Source: Planctomycetaceae bacterium (lineage in GTDB: Bacteria > Planctomycetota > Planctomycetia > Planctomycetales > Planctomycetaceae). Taken from it: a stretch of 41,042 nucleotides of DNA. Below the pieces are notes generated by a model. That model searched no databases. It saw only the letters and a list, made by a program, of their open reading frames with translations, and was not told the origin of the DNA. Every line of letters starts with the position of its first letter. Within the stretch, counting starts at the first letter, position 1. Below, piece after piece: positions 31,995 to 40,388 of the stretch. The translations under genes and the position numbers were made by a program. The DNA lies in NCBI GenBank assembly GCA_021732845.1, contig JAKFUF010000146.1, forward strand, positions 1 to 41,042, written 5' to 3'.

Positions 31995-33428
31995 TTAGGC
32001 ACGCAGTTGAGCCAGCAGGAAAGCGACCATCTTGTCACAGACGGCGTTGCGGTTGGCCAGGGCGTCGTTGGCCTTGGCTTTGGCCAGGTTGGCCTTCTTC
32101 TGCGAGTCGGCGACTTTGGTCTTGGCGGCGGCGATCGCATTATTGGTCGCGGCCACCTTGGCCTTGGCGTCGTTCTGGGCCTTCTCTGCGGCAGCCAGAG
32201 CCGCCTTGGCGGCAGCCTCGCCGGGCTTCCCCTTCTTGGCCTTGAGGTCATTCTGGGCGGCGGCGACCTTCTTGGCGGCGTCGTCCAGGGCCTTGTTGTC
32301 CTTCACCAACTGGGTTTCCAGAACCCCCTGTTTGAGCTTTTCATCCTGCACGGTTTTGTCAGCCCCGGCGGCTTCCTTGACCGCGTTCTCATGGAGCTTC
32401 TTGATGTCATCCGCCGCGGCGAGCAGGTTGGTCCGGTTCGGCCGGACCCGGCCGAGCAGCAGCATCCGCAGGGCTTGGTTGTCCACTGGAATCATGGCGA
32501 TCGGGCCGCCTGCCAGGGGATCAGCACCGTTGCCGACGCCGCCAGCAACCGCCCCACCATTTCCGGCATTGCCCGCACCGTTTCCAGCTTGTCCACCGCC
32601 ACCCGCTGGTCCACGTCCGCCGCGGTTGCCGCCACCAGTTCGATTAGCCACGCGGTTGCCGCCGCCGCCATTCGCGGGAGCGCGATTTGCCGCACCGCCG
32701 TTGGCCGCACCCGGGTTGGCCACAGCGGGATTTGCCACACCGGCATTCACCGCGACGGGATTTGCTCCAGCACGACCTGCTCCGCCACCGGCGGCGCGGC
32801 CGTTCTTGCCGGCGACGGCACGGGCAGCCGGGTTGGGTTGCCGCTGTGCGAGGGAGAACTCGCCACCCTGAAATGTCATGCCGTACTGGCCAGGCTGGGC
32901 GATCGACACGGTTTTCCAGCCGACGCTGGGCTTGCCGCTCCAGTAGGTCAAGTTGTACGGATATTTGGTGGCGGAGATGCTCAGGCTCTTGTTGGGAGCC
33001 AGTTCGATGTTCTTGCCGGCGGCACTGCGGACCGTGGCGGCCTGCGTCCCCGGATTCGAGATTGAGATCCGCGAGGAGGTCAGCGCGAACTGGTTCCCCG
33101 TGTACTGGAAGTTGTATTGGCCGGACCGGGTGATGGACAGCGTCTTCCAGGACACCGCCGGATTGCCGCTCCAGTAGGTCACGGTGTAGGGCAGCTTCGA
33201 CACGGAGATGTTCGCCGCGCTCTTCGGGGCGATGACGACATTTTTTCCCGTCCTGTCGCGAATCGTGGCGGCCTGATCACTGGTGTTGGCGAGCCGGATT
33301 TTGGCGGCCTGCTGCGCGGCGACCGGTGAGCAGAGTCCACACACCAACAGGGCCAGCATCAGGCCATGCCTGACACTTTCGCGGACCAGATGTCCGTCGT
33401 TCGCGGAATGTTTCGTCACCTGCGGCAT
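31995..33428 (-). CDS. Exported protein with two tandem beta repeats and Ala-rich coiled coil
   Basis: 477 aa from ATG 33428, with GGAGG nine bases upstream. Signal peptide ~10-38 (LMLALLVCGLCSPVAAQQ). Two ~78-residue repeats follow (~43-118 and ~120-197), each with AATxRxxxGKN(V/I)xxAP, then LTYWSGxPxVxWKT and a GQYxxxF ending. A Gly/Ala/Asn-rich linker (~205-310) precedes an Ala/Lys coiled coil (~340-465) that ends NAVCDKMVAFLLAQLRA. The coil resembles that of the downstream gene in style. The strands suggest an extracellular module; function unknown. The TYWSG repeats make recent internal duplication likely. Confidence 0.75.
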   Translation of the reverse strand: MPQVTKHSANDGHLVRESVRHGLMLALLVCGLCSPVAAQQAAKIRLANTSDQAATIRDRTGKNVVIAPKSAANISVSKLPYTVTYWSGNPAVSWKTLSITRSGQYNFQYTGNQFALTSSRISISNPGTQAATVRSAAGKNIELAPNKSLSISATKYPYNLTYWSGKPSVGWKTVSIAQPGQYGMTFQGGEFSLAQRQPNPAARAVAGKNGRAAGGGAGRAGANPVAVNAGVANPAVANPGAANGGAANRAPANGGGGNRVANRTGGGNRGGRGPAGGGGQAGNGAGNAGNGGAVAGGVGNGADPLAGGPIAMIPVDNQALRMLLLGRVRPNRTNLLAAADDIKKLHENAVKEAAGADKTVQDEKLKQGVLETQLVKDNKALDDAAKKVAAAQNDLKAKKGKPGEAAAKAALAAAEKAQNDAKAKVAATNNAIAAAKTKVADSQKKANLAKAKANDALANRNAVCDKMVAFLLAQLRA

Positions 33429-33642
33429 GTGATGTTTCCTCCAATTTCGATGTGGGTTATCGGGTGGTGGCCGACCGCGGTTTTGCGGCCGATTGATCTC
33501 AGGCGACGCGTCTGGTGGTCGCTGATTCCCCCCCTGTGATACTCAATGTCGATCTGTGTTTCGAGCGAGACAGGAAAAATTGAATAATTCCTGACTTCCA
33601 CGCTTTTTGGGGGACGGAAAACCAGCCCGCCGGCGGAGAATC
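33429..33642. other. Divergent intergenic region, no gene seen
   Basis: Contains the ribosome binding site of the 33428 gene and no convincing ORF. The nearest plus-strand frame is the dehydrogenase remnant. Confidence 0.5.
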
Positions 33643-33972
33643 GTGATCTCAATCCGCCCCAAATGGGCTGGCGGCAAGCCCGTGGCTCTCCGCGAACTGC
33701 TCTCCCAGTCGGACCTGATCACGCTGCACTGCCCGTCCTCCGCCCAGACCCGTGGCCTCATCAACGCCGATTCCCTGGCGATCACCAAACCAGGCCTGAT
33801 CCTCGTCAACCTTTCCCGGGGAGACCTCGTCGACTCCGCCGCCCTGACCGCCGCCCTGCAAAGCGGTCACGTCTCCGCCGTACGCAAGCTCCGCGAAACC
33901 GCCGCCAACCTGGCAGCGATGGCCGTGCGTGGGGACGAGCTGCCGAATGTGGTCAACGGCGTGGGTCAGTAG
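33643..33972 (+). pseudogene. Remnant of a D-isomer 2-hydroxyacid dehydrogenase with internal deletion
   Basis: The frame preserves ALRELLSQSDLITLHCPSSA, TRGLINADSLAITKPGLILV and NLSRGDLVDSAALTAALQSG, the centre of a 2-hydroxyacid dehydrogenase. Then it jumps straight to the end of such a protein (KLRETAANLAAMAVRGDELP and NVVNG). Missing are the N-terminal domain, the GxGxxG nucleotide loop and the stretch with the catalytic Glu and His. The deletion keeps frame. It could still be expressed as a 110-residue peptide, but activity is impossible. It lies just ahead of the DUF1501 gene. Confidence 0.72.
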
Positions 33973-34080
33973 CCCGGGTTGGCTTTCCGTTTGCCGTGGC
34001 GAAAGGTTCCGAAAGATCAGGATTCGACGATATGATAGGTGTGTCGGCCAGGTGTCCGGCAAACCCATAGAGGGTCGCTC

Positions 34081-35460
34081 ATGGATTTTCGTCTTCCGTG
34101 CCCGGGGATTTCACGCCGGTCAGTGCTCCAGGTGGGGAGCCTGGGGCTGGGCGGCCTGACGCTCCCACAGATCCTCAAAGCGGATGCCGCAGCGAACCTC
34201 AAGCCGGTCAAGTCGTGCATTCTCCTCTACATGGATGGCGGGCCGAGTCATGTGGACCTGTTGGACTTGAAGCCACAGGCTCCCGCGGAAATTCGCGGAC
34301 CCTGGAAACCGATCTCGACGTCGGCGGCAGGCATCCACGTTGGCGAGCTGATGCCTGGACTGGCGAAACAGATGCACCAGATGCTGCTGGTCCGGTCGGT
34401 GCGCCATCAGGAAACCGTGCATGATCCGGCCGTCTATCAGATGCTGACCGGTTGCAAGCATGTCAGCTCGGCGGGCGGACTGAAGGTCGAAGACACCGAT
34501 CTGCCGCATGTCGCCAGCAGCTTCTCGCGCGCCGGAGACGTTCATTCCGGCATGCCGCCGGCCATCCAACTCCCGGAAACCATGAAGATGGAGGGCCGCG
34601 TCCTGCCCGGTCAGGGTGGCGGCATTCTGGGAGCCACGTTCGATCCGTTTCTTGTGGAGGTCAGCCAACAGGGGGCGGTCGTGCCACCGGCCTTCACCCG
34701 GCAACCCGGCCTCGAACCCTTGCGGCTCGACCGGCGTTCGGCGTTGTTGTCGCAGTTTAATGGCGAACTCTGCCGGCTGGAGTCCGGCATGCATGCGGCA
34801 CGGTTCGACCGCTTTCAACAGCAGGCCCTGTCGATTCTTGCCGCCCCTTCGATCCAGCAGGCCTTCGACATGGGACGCGAGTCTCCGCAGACCCACGCAA
34901 GATATGGACAGCATCGACATGGGCAGTGTGTCCTCCTGGCCCGGCGGCTGATCGAGGCCGGCTCGCGGTTCGTGACGGTCTATTGGGGGCGTGAGCCACA
35001 GGATTGGGCGGATGGCGTGCAGCGGTTCGCCAACAACCCGTGGGACACGCACCGGAATCACTTCCCGCTGGTGAAGGACACCCTCGCTCCCCGCGCCGAT
35101 CAGGCCCTGTCGGCATTGGTGGAAGACCTGGAGGAGCGGGGCCTGCTGGAAGAAACGCTGGTCGTCTGGATGGGCGACTTCGGCCGGACACCCAAGATCA
35201 GCCGCCCGTGGAACAGCCGCGACCACTGGCCCCACGCCTTCTCGATCCTCCTCGCGGGCGGCGGCATCAACCGTGGCTCAGTCTTCGGAGCCACCGACGC
35301 CCATGCCGCTGAGGTCGTCGACAACCCCGTTTCGCCCGCCGACATCACCGCCACCCTGCTGGCGGCACTCGGCGCTGATCCACATGCCATCGTACCCGCA
35401 GCGAACGGGAAGCCACATCAACTGTCGACGGGCCGGGTCGTTCGCGAATGGTTCGTGTGA
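34081..35460 (+). CDS. DUF1501 family protein with Tat-like leader
   Basis: 459 aa from ATG 34081 (MDFRLPCPGISRRSVLQVGS), a twin-arginine-type leader (SRRSVLQVGSLGLGGLTLP). DUF1501 marks: CILLYMDGGPSHVDLLDLKP, ELMPGLAKQMHQMLLVRSV, LVVWMGDFGRTPKISRPWNS, RDHWPHAFSILLAGGGINRG. It belongs to a different branch from the copy at 10157, being shorter and with DGGPSHVD instead of SGGPSQVD. It is the only gene in its transcript, preceded by a dehydrogenase remnant. No DUF1549/DUF1553 gene is adjacent. Confidence 0.93.
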   Translation: MDFRLPCPGISRRSVLQVGSLGLGGLTLPQILKADAAANLKPVKSCILLYMDGGPSHVDLLDLKPQAPAEIRGPWKPISTSAAGIHVGELMPGLAKQMHQMLLVRSVRHQETVHDPAVYQMLTGCKHVSSAGGLKVEDTDLPHVASSFSRAGDVHSGMPPAIQLPETMKMEGRVLPGQGGGILGATFDPFLVEVSQQGAVVPPAFTRQPGLEPLRLDRRSALLSQFNGELCRLESGMHAARFDRFQQQALSILAAPSIQQAFDMGRESPQTHARYGQHRHGQCVLLARRLIEAGSRFVTVYWGREPQDWADGVQRFANNPWDTHRNHFPLVKDTLAPRADQALSALVEDLEERGLLEETLVVWMGDFGRTPKISRPWNSRDHWPHAFSILLAGGGINRGSVFGATDAHAAEVVDNPVSPADITATLLAALGADPHAIVPAANGKPHQLSTGRVVREWFV

Positions 35461-35479
35461 TTGAGCGGTCCTTAATGGT

Positions 35480-36760
35480 TCAACGGTTTGTCACCGGAAT
35501 TTTGGCAAACTGAAATTCCACCGGCGTCTCCAGGATCAATGTGGGGGCGACATAGACGAATCGCAAGTTCGCCAGTGGCTCAGTCAAGTCATTGAAGGTG
35601 TAGGCGGCACCGACGCGGCCGTTGGCCTCCGCCGTGGTCTCCTGCCCGCCGTTCAGTTCGATTGTTTGACCAGCGGCCGTCTCCAGAAACACGCGGTTGT
35701 GCTGGACCCAACTGCGGTGCGATTCGAAGGCGGGGCCACCCGTGTCATACGCCACCAGCACCTGGATGCGGGCATTCCGCTTCCCGTCCGTGGCTGGCTC
35801 CAGCTCGACCTTTTGCAGGGTGACGGTGACTCCGCCACGGCGGCGCGACACGGGCGAGGCCTTGGCTTCCGTGAGCGGCACCAGTTCGCTGAAGCGGATC
35901 GCCTCGCTGCCAGCGGCTAGCGTCACGCGGAACCGGCCGCTGATGTCCACCGTGTCGGGTGGTGTTTCAGGAGTCACGGCATCGATCTGAATCTGCGGCG
36001 ACCGGCCATCCGCCAGCACCAGTTCATACTTCGCCTCGGGATTGAAGGGGGCCAACACCCCGGAACCGCCACGCAGCACCATGTCCTCGGCCGAAAAGTG
36101 CATGAACAGCGGACGCAGCCGTGGCTCGGCCATCAGGGTGAGTCCCAGCCGCACCAGCGGCTTGTCCGCCGTCAGTCCCGGCCGTGTTCGGGCCACCGCG
36201 ACGGCCACGCGAAAGGCCCCCGCATGTGTGACCGCCAGTTCCGGGACGGCGTTGGGATCAGCCTGATTCCAACGCAGATGCCCGGCGGCGAGATCCGCTT
36301 TGAGCCTCGCGGCGCGGGACAGTTTTTCGATGGCGGTCCAGTAGGTTTGATCCTTGATCTCCAGTTTCAAGGGCTGGTCCAAGTCGGCCGATGACAAGAG
36401 CCGCAGGTCGTTGGTGTTTGTTGTTTGCCGCTGCAGTTCCTTCGTCCATTCCGAAACGCTGCGTTCTCCCTCCAGGGTGACGTGGGATGGCGCGATTGAC
36501 AGCAGCGCCTGCCGGCGCTCCAGCGTCACGCGAATGCGGACGAGACTTTCGCGGGCGGCGCTGGGCACCAGTTCGGGCGGCGGCAGCAGCGGCAACAGTT
36601 CCGGCCCCACCTCCAGCATCTCCTGCTCAGCCTTCACCCGTGCGGCGCGTGTCGGCGCCCGCAGTCCGGCAATCATCCGCTCGACCTGCGCCGGCGTGGG
36701 CACGTCGGCGAAGGCGACGAGGGCAAGGCACAAGAGGGAAGTTAAGCAGGACAAGTACAA
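35480..36760 (-). CDS. Exported planctomycete protein of unknown function
   Basis: 426 aa with a signal peptide (~1-18, LTSLLCLALVAFA). Early residues ~20-80 are helical, HEAT-like (RMIAGLRAPTRAARVKAEQE). Residues ~90-130 contain LEGERSVSEWTKELQRQTTN. The C-terminal half is beta-rich with SRRRGGVTVTLQKVELEPAT, near the look of carbohydrate-binding or fibronectin-like sheets. I know this type of protein from planctomycete genomes but no function. It follows the glycosidase gene on the same strand after a 61-base gap that holds the REP element, so co-transcription is possible. Confidence 0.72.
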   Translation of the reverse strand: MYLSCLTSLLCLALVAFADVPTPAQVERMIAGLRAPTRAARVKAEQEMLEVGPELLPLLPPPELVPSAARESLVRIRVTLERRQALLSIAPSHVTLEGERSVSEWTKELQRQTTNTNDLRLLSSADLDQPLKLEIKDQTYWTAIEKLSRAARLKADLAAGHLRWNQADPNAVPELAVTHAGAFRVAVAVARTRPGLTADKPLVRLGLTLMAEPRLRPLFMHFSAEDMVLRGGSGVLAPFNPEAKYELVLADGRSPQIQIDAVTPETPPDTVDISGRFRVTLAAGSEAIRFSELVPLTEAKASPVSRRRGGVTVTLQKVELEPATDGKRNARIQVLVAYDTGGPAFESHRSWVQHNRVFLETAAGQTIELNGGQETTAEANGRVGAAYTFNDLTEPLANLRFVYVAPTLILETPVEFQFAKIPVTNR

Positions 36761-36763
36761 ACT

Positions 36764-36827
36764 CCGTAGTGTGGGCTTCAGCCCACATCAATTGGTGCCT
36801 CCACGTCGGCTGAAGCCGACGCTACGG
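36764..36827. repeat. Composite REP element of two palindromes in an outer inverted repeat
   Basis: GTGGGCTTCAGCCCAC (36771-36786) and GTCGGCTGAAGCCGAC (36805-36820) are enclosed by CCGTAG (36764-36769) and CTACGG (36822-36827). The minus-strand stop codon TAG of the glycosidase gene is inside the right end of this element. Confidence 0.85.
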
Positions 36828-38516
36828 GACCGGAATCAACCGGACCTGCCGAATATCCATGATGGCGTTCTTGGCCTTGCGCGTCGGTTTGACCGCCAGG
36901 CGGCATTCACCCGCGCTGTCCAATTTCACCGTGCCCACGACCCGTGGCTTGAAGTTCTGGAAGTGCCCGGTGTCTTCCACCGTGAAGTGCAGCGTCTGCC
37001 CATTCACGATCACATCGGCTTCGCTGCCGCCTTCGCCTTTGCCGCAGCCTTGCAGCACCTCAACTTGGAATTCTCCTGGCTTGGTCAGGTTGAAATCCCA
37101 CGAGGCCCAGTCTTCGACATTGACCCAGTAACCAATCGTGGTCTTTTCCGGGCGTGGCTCCCATTGCAGCTTGGTCGAATGCACTGTCACATCGCGGGCA
37201 TGACAGGTGACAACGCCATCCGCGGCCTGCCGGATTGCCTGGCCTTCGGTATACGGCGTGAGAACGAGAGCCACGAGGTTTTGTGCGACGGCGCTCGAAC
37301 TGGCAATTTCCAATGTCAGCGTCTGCGGCCCGGGGGCCTTCACCCGCACGATTCCCGCCGGTTCGGTGATGAAGCGGGTCTCGCTGCCGGTGGGTGACAT
37401 TTCAATCTCAGCCGACAACGCCTCACCGCTGGACCGCAATTTCTGCACTTCCTTCGCCTGACCAGCGTGAATCGCGGAGAGGGTGTAGGTTCCCGGGCGA
37501 GTGAACGTAAACTCCTGGGGGAAGGCCTTGCCATCAAGAATGATCCGCCCGTCGGACATTTGGCGCGTGGGCTCCTTGTGTCCGGCTCCGAAGTGAACGC
37601 GGACCTTGTCGTGCATCGTGTATAGCCGCAGGGCGGGCTTCTCAGTACTTCCGGCATCCACCAAAATCCCGCTCGACTTGTTGTCCAGCATCAACGGGTT
37701 GGCGGGCGATTTCTGCCAGTGAATGAGGTCATCCGAGACGGCGATGTTCGTGGTCCAGACGGCCGGCACAGGCGGTGTCTGCGCGGCAGGCTTGGCGCCT
37801 CCGTGGTAGTAGGCGTAATACCGGCCGTCGCGCTTGACGATCTGATTGAAGGCGATCATGTCGCGGTCGTAATCGCCCGGGCCGGGCTTCATGACGGGTT
37901 CATCGTCGACATTGGTCCAGACTTTCAGGTCCTTGGACGTGGCGAGCCACACTCCGGCATCGCTCCGCTCGTAAAACAGGTGCCAGGTGCCGTTTTCGAA
38001 CCAAGCCACAGGGGTTCCGAAAGGACCGGGTTTGATGGGGGTTCCGTCCTTCTGCCGCACATCGAGCGTCCCGACACGTGTCCAATGCACGCGGTCGGTG
38101 GAGGTCAGCAGTTGGGCCTGGTCGTTCAGCCCTTCGGCGAACATGTAGTAGGTGTCGCCCTGATGGACGACCATCATGTCTTCGACCCAGCTCTCATCGA
38201 AGATCGGTTTCTCCGATGCCCGCTTCCAATCCAGACCATCGGAGCTGGTAGCATAGCCGAGGTGTTTGACGCCTTCACGGGTGCCGTTGTAGCCGGTGTA
38301 CCACATATGCCAGACATCGCCTTCGCGCAGGATCCAGCCCCGCTCACGAATCCGCGCGTCCCAATACCCCGGCCCGCGGCCTTCAAAGAGCGGATTGACC
38401 GCCGCCGGAACGAATTCGACCAGGTTGCGGGGAAATTCCTGGGCATTGAGCGAGCCGGTGGAGAGCGCGACCCACAGGAGAAGCAGCCACGCTGCGCTGA
38501 AGGGAGAGGGTTTCAT
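36822..38516 (-). CDS. Exported five-bladed beta-propeller glycosidase with C-terminal beta domain
   Basis: 564 aa with signal peptide (~1-25, LLLLWVALSTGSLNAQ). Residues ~30-300 repeat short blades typical of GH43/GH32/GH130-like propellers: WHMWYTGYNGTREGVKHLGY, SSDGLDWKR, YYMFAEGLND, STDRVHWTRVG, WHLFYERSDAGVWLATSKDL, YYAYYHGG. Residues ~440-560 form a separate beta domain (WASWDFNLTKPGEFQVEV, VIVNGQTLHFTVEDTGHFQN), resembling carbohydrate-binding modules seen in planctomycete secreted enzymes. Substrate unknown; an oligosaccharide of algal or plant origin is likely. Its stop codon lies within the REP element. Confidence 0.82.
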   Translation of the reverse strand: MKPSPFSAAWLLLLWVALSTGSLNAQEFPRNLVEFVPAAVNPLFEGRGPGYWDARIRERGWILREGDVWHMWYTGYNGTREGVKHLGYATSSDGLDWKRASEKPIFDESWVEDMMVVHQGDTYYMFAEGLNDQAQLLTSTDRVHWTRVGTLDVRQKDGTPIKPGPFGTPVAWFENGTWHLFYERSDAGVWLATSKDLKVWTNVDDEPVMKPGPGDYDRDMIAFNQIVKRDGRYYAYYHGGAKPAAQTPPVPAVWTTNIAVSDDLIHWQKSPANPLMLDNKSSGILVDAGSTEKPALRLYTMHDKVRVHFGAGHKEPTRQMSDGRIILDGKAFPQEFTFTRPGTYTLSAIHAGQAKEVQKLRSSGEALSAEIEMSPTGSETRFITEPAGIVRVKAPGPQTLTLEIASSSAVAQNLVALVLTPYTEGQAIRQAADGVVTCHARDVTVHSTKLQWEPRPEKTTIGYWVNVEDWASWDFNLTKPGEFQVEVLQGCGKGEGGSEADVIVNGQTLHFTVEDTGHFQNFKPRVVGTVKLDSAGECRLAVKPTRKAKNAIMDIRQVRLIPVP

Positions 38517-38517
38517 G

Positions 38518-38679
38518 GATTTTCGATTTTCGATTTATGATTTTCGATTGGAAGCGCGCAACGGCGACGGTTGAAAAGTGACGGCGCATTCTTCACAGAG
38601 TCTATTCATCCGTCGCCCACTGAAACAGTTTGCCGCGCATTTCGATGTTGGATCGCCCACAATCGAAAATCAAAAATCC
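38518..38679. repeat. Inverted TTTTCGATTTT-type AT-rich repeats
   Basis: ATTTTCGATTTTCGATTT and neighbours (38518-38550) face AATCGAAAATCAAAAATCC (38661-38679) as an inverted pair about 110 bases apart. The interior also has roughly complementary stretches (CAACGGCGACGG and CCGTCGCCC). A third copy, AATCGAAAATCAAAAATCGA, lies at 39222-39245. Confidence 0.65.
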
Positions 38680-38685
38680 CCATCT

Positions 38686-39165
38686 TCAGTTCTCTCCATA
38701 GGGACCGGCCGTGGCGTACCAAGCGGACTCGTGCCCGTCCGCGATCCGATCCGGCGGCGCGTCCTTCGGATGAATGTGGTCGCCATCCGCGCAACGAACT
38801 CCGAGTCCTGTCACACCGCCCTGTTCCAACAACACCAGAAGCGTCCAGTTTCTAGCACCAAAAGTCAGTGGTGATTGATACCGAATCAAGTCATAGTCCA
38901 GCGCAACTTCCTCCAAGGCCCACCATCCATCCTTCGCGATGATGTTCCTCACGCGATCGATGTCGTCCCCGATGGAGATCTCGCGATATCGTTGCAAGAC
39001 GATGTGACGGCCGGACGCTGTCGAGTGAATGTCGTAGAGCACCCACAGGGCCATCGCACATAACAGGGTCCGCCCCGATGTCAGCTTCGAGTTCCATGCG
39101 GTTTTTCGCGATGTTGATTGACCGCTGGAATTCGAGCCATCCTCGACAGGGCTTGCAGAGTTCAT
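38686..39165 (-). CDS. Small membrane-anchored protein, possibly OmlA/SmpA-like
   Basis: 159 aa. A short polar N-terminus is followed by one hydrophobic segment (~33-47, LLCAMALWVLYDI). The mature part has SIGDDIDRVRNIIAKDGWWA, reminiscent of the small OmlA/SmpA fold, and ends in charged sequence (CADGDHIHPKDAPPDRIADG). It sits between AT-rich repeats on both sides. The frame is coherent, but codon evidence is limited, so it is less sure than its neighbours. Confidence 0.5.
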   Translation of the reverse strand: MNSASPVEDGSNSSGQSTSRKTAWNSKLTSGRTLLCAMALWVLYDIHSTASGRHIVLQRYREISIGDDIDRVRNIIAKDGWWALEEVALDYDLIRYQSPLTFGARNWTLLVLLEQGGVTGLGVRCADGDHIHPKDAPPDRIADGHESAWYATAGPYGEN

Positions 39166-39221
39166 CCCAGCGGCTCCATGTCAGAACCGGTCGCCACCCA
39201 TTTCGACCCCCGATTCACCCC

Positions 39222-39245
39222 AATCGAAAATCAAAAATCGAAAAT
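39222..39245. repeat. AT-rich repeat, third copy
   Basis: AATCGAAAATCAAAAATCGA followed by AAAT, in the same orientation as the copy at 38661-38679 and opposite to 38518-38550. It borders the stop of the VWA gene. Confidence 0.75.
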
Positions 39246-39248
39246 GCC

Positions 39249-40388
39249 TCACCGCATCGTTCGCCGCCTCTTCCGCCCCTGCGCAAAGCTGTCAATGACC
39301 ATGTTGCCCAGGTCATCAGCATTGCAATACGCGGCGATCCCGCCGGAGACGGAGGCCATCTGTTCCACGAAGTTCACCAATCCGAGGTAGAAGTAGTCCT
39401 CGATCAGCGCGAAGCTGGAGAGATGGATCCCGTCGTTGGCGCAGCGTTTCGCTTCACCCAGGGTGATGCGGGCCGTTTTTTCGGCGGGCGGGTAGATCAA
39501 CACGATGTCGCGGCCTTCGACGTGGGCGGTCGGCTCGCCATCGGTGATGGTGATGATCTGCTTGTTGGCCGCCGGCTGCCGCCGCAGCGCGCGGCGGGCG
39601 AACTGCAGGCCCGCTTGAATGTTCGTGAAGTGTTCGGGGACGAATTTTGGCGGACTGTCGAGATTGACCCGCAGGTTGACGCGGGAATCGTAGATGCTGA
39701 CCGGCTTGGGGGCGGAATAGAAGAGTTCCCGCTCCGAGAGCGGCGTGGCATAGGTGTAGAACCCCACGACTTGGAGGAAATCGCCCTGGTACTTGCTTCG
39801 CACCAGCGACTGCAGGGCCAGCGCCACTTTCTTGGCCATGCCATACTTGCCAAAGCGGCTCATGCTGCCGGACATGTCCAGCAGCACCACCGTGGCACAG
39901 CTCGTCTGATACTCGGTGTCGTACACGACGAGGTCGTCTTCGGTGATTCGCACGGGTGAGCCACCGCCCTGGCGGTGCAGGGCGTTTCTGAGCGTCTCCT
40001 GCAGGTGCAGGTTCGCGACGGGGTCGCCGTATTCGTACGGCTTGTGCTCGTCGTGCATCGTCTGGCCGGCACCGCGAAACTCGGTTTCGTGCCGGCCCAT
40101 TTTGTCCTTGCGGGAGACATCGAACAGGGCTTCCAGCGCCTTGTTCTCGACCCGCCGCATCCCCTTGGGCGTGACCTGAAATTGCCCCTTCTCGTCTTTC
40201 TCCAGGTATCCCGCCTTGACCATCAGATCGATTACATCCTGATTCTGCTCTTCTCGGTCCTCCAGGGAGCGGAGCACTTCGTCGCCGTAGTCCAGCAGAA
40301 ACTGGCTCAACTGGTCGAACAGCGGATCGGCCGACTGGGGCGTGAACTCCTGTGACCCGTCCCATTTTGAATATTCATAGCTGGACAT
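39249..40388 (-). CDS. VWA-domain protein with metal-ion-dependent adhesion site
   Basis: 379 aa from ATG 40388 (MSSYEYSKWDGSQEFTPQSA); the frame extends to 40589 into repeat DNA. The N-terminal ~150 residues are helical (LFDQLSQFLLDYGDEVLRSL). The VWA domain then starts with the MIDAS core TVVLLDMSGSMSRFGKYG, later DSRVNLRVNL and ITITDGEPTAH. The C-terminus ends in a basic RKRRRTMR. VWA proteins of this kind usually work with a MoxR AAA+ ATPase or the magnesium-chelatase-type ChlI; none is adjacent. The region upstream of the gene is repeat DNA and a transposase end. Confidence 0.85.
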   Translation of the reverse strand: MSSYEYSKWDGSQEFTPQSADPLFDQLSQFLLDYGDEVLRSLEDREEQNQDVIDLMVKAGYLEKDEKGQFQVTPKGMRRVENKALEALFDVSRKDKMGRHETEFRGAGQTMHDEHKPYEYGDPVANLHLQETLRNALHRQGGGSPVRITEDDLVVYDTEYQTSCATVVLLDMSGSMSRFGKYGMAKKVALALQSLVRSKYQGDFLQVVGFYTYATPLSERELFYSAPKPVSIYDSRVNLRVNLDSPPKFVPEHFTNIQAGLQFARRALRRQPAANKQIITITDGEPTAHVEGRDIVLIYPPAEKTARITLGEAKRCANDGIHLSSFALIEDYFYLGLVNFVEQMASVSGGIAAYCNADDLGNMVIDSFAQGRKRRRTMR

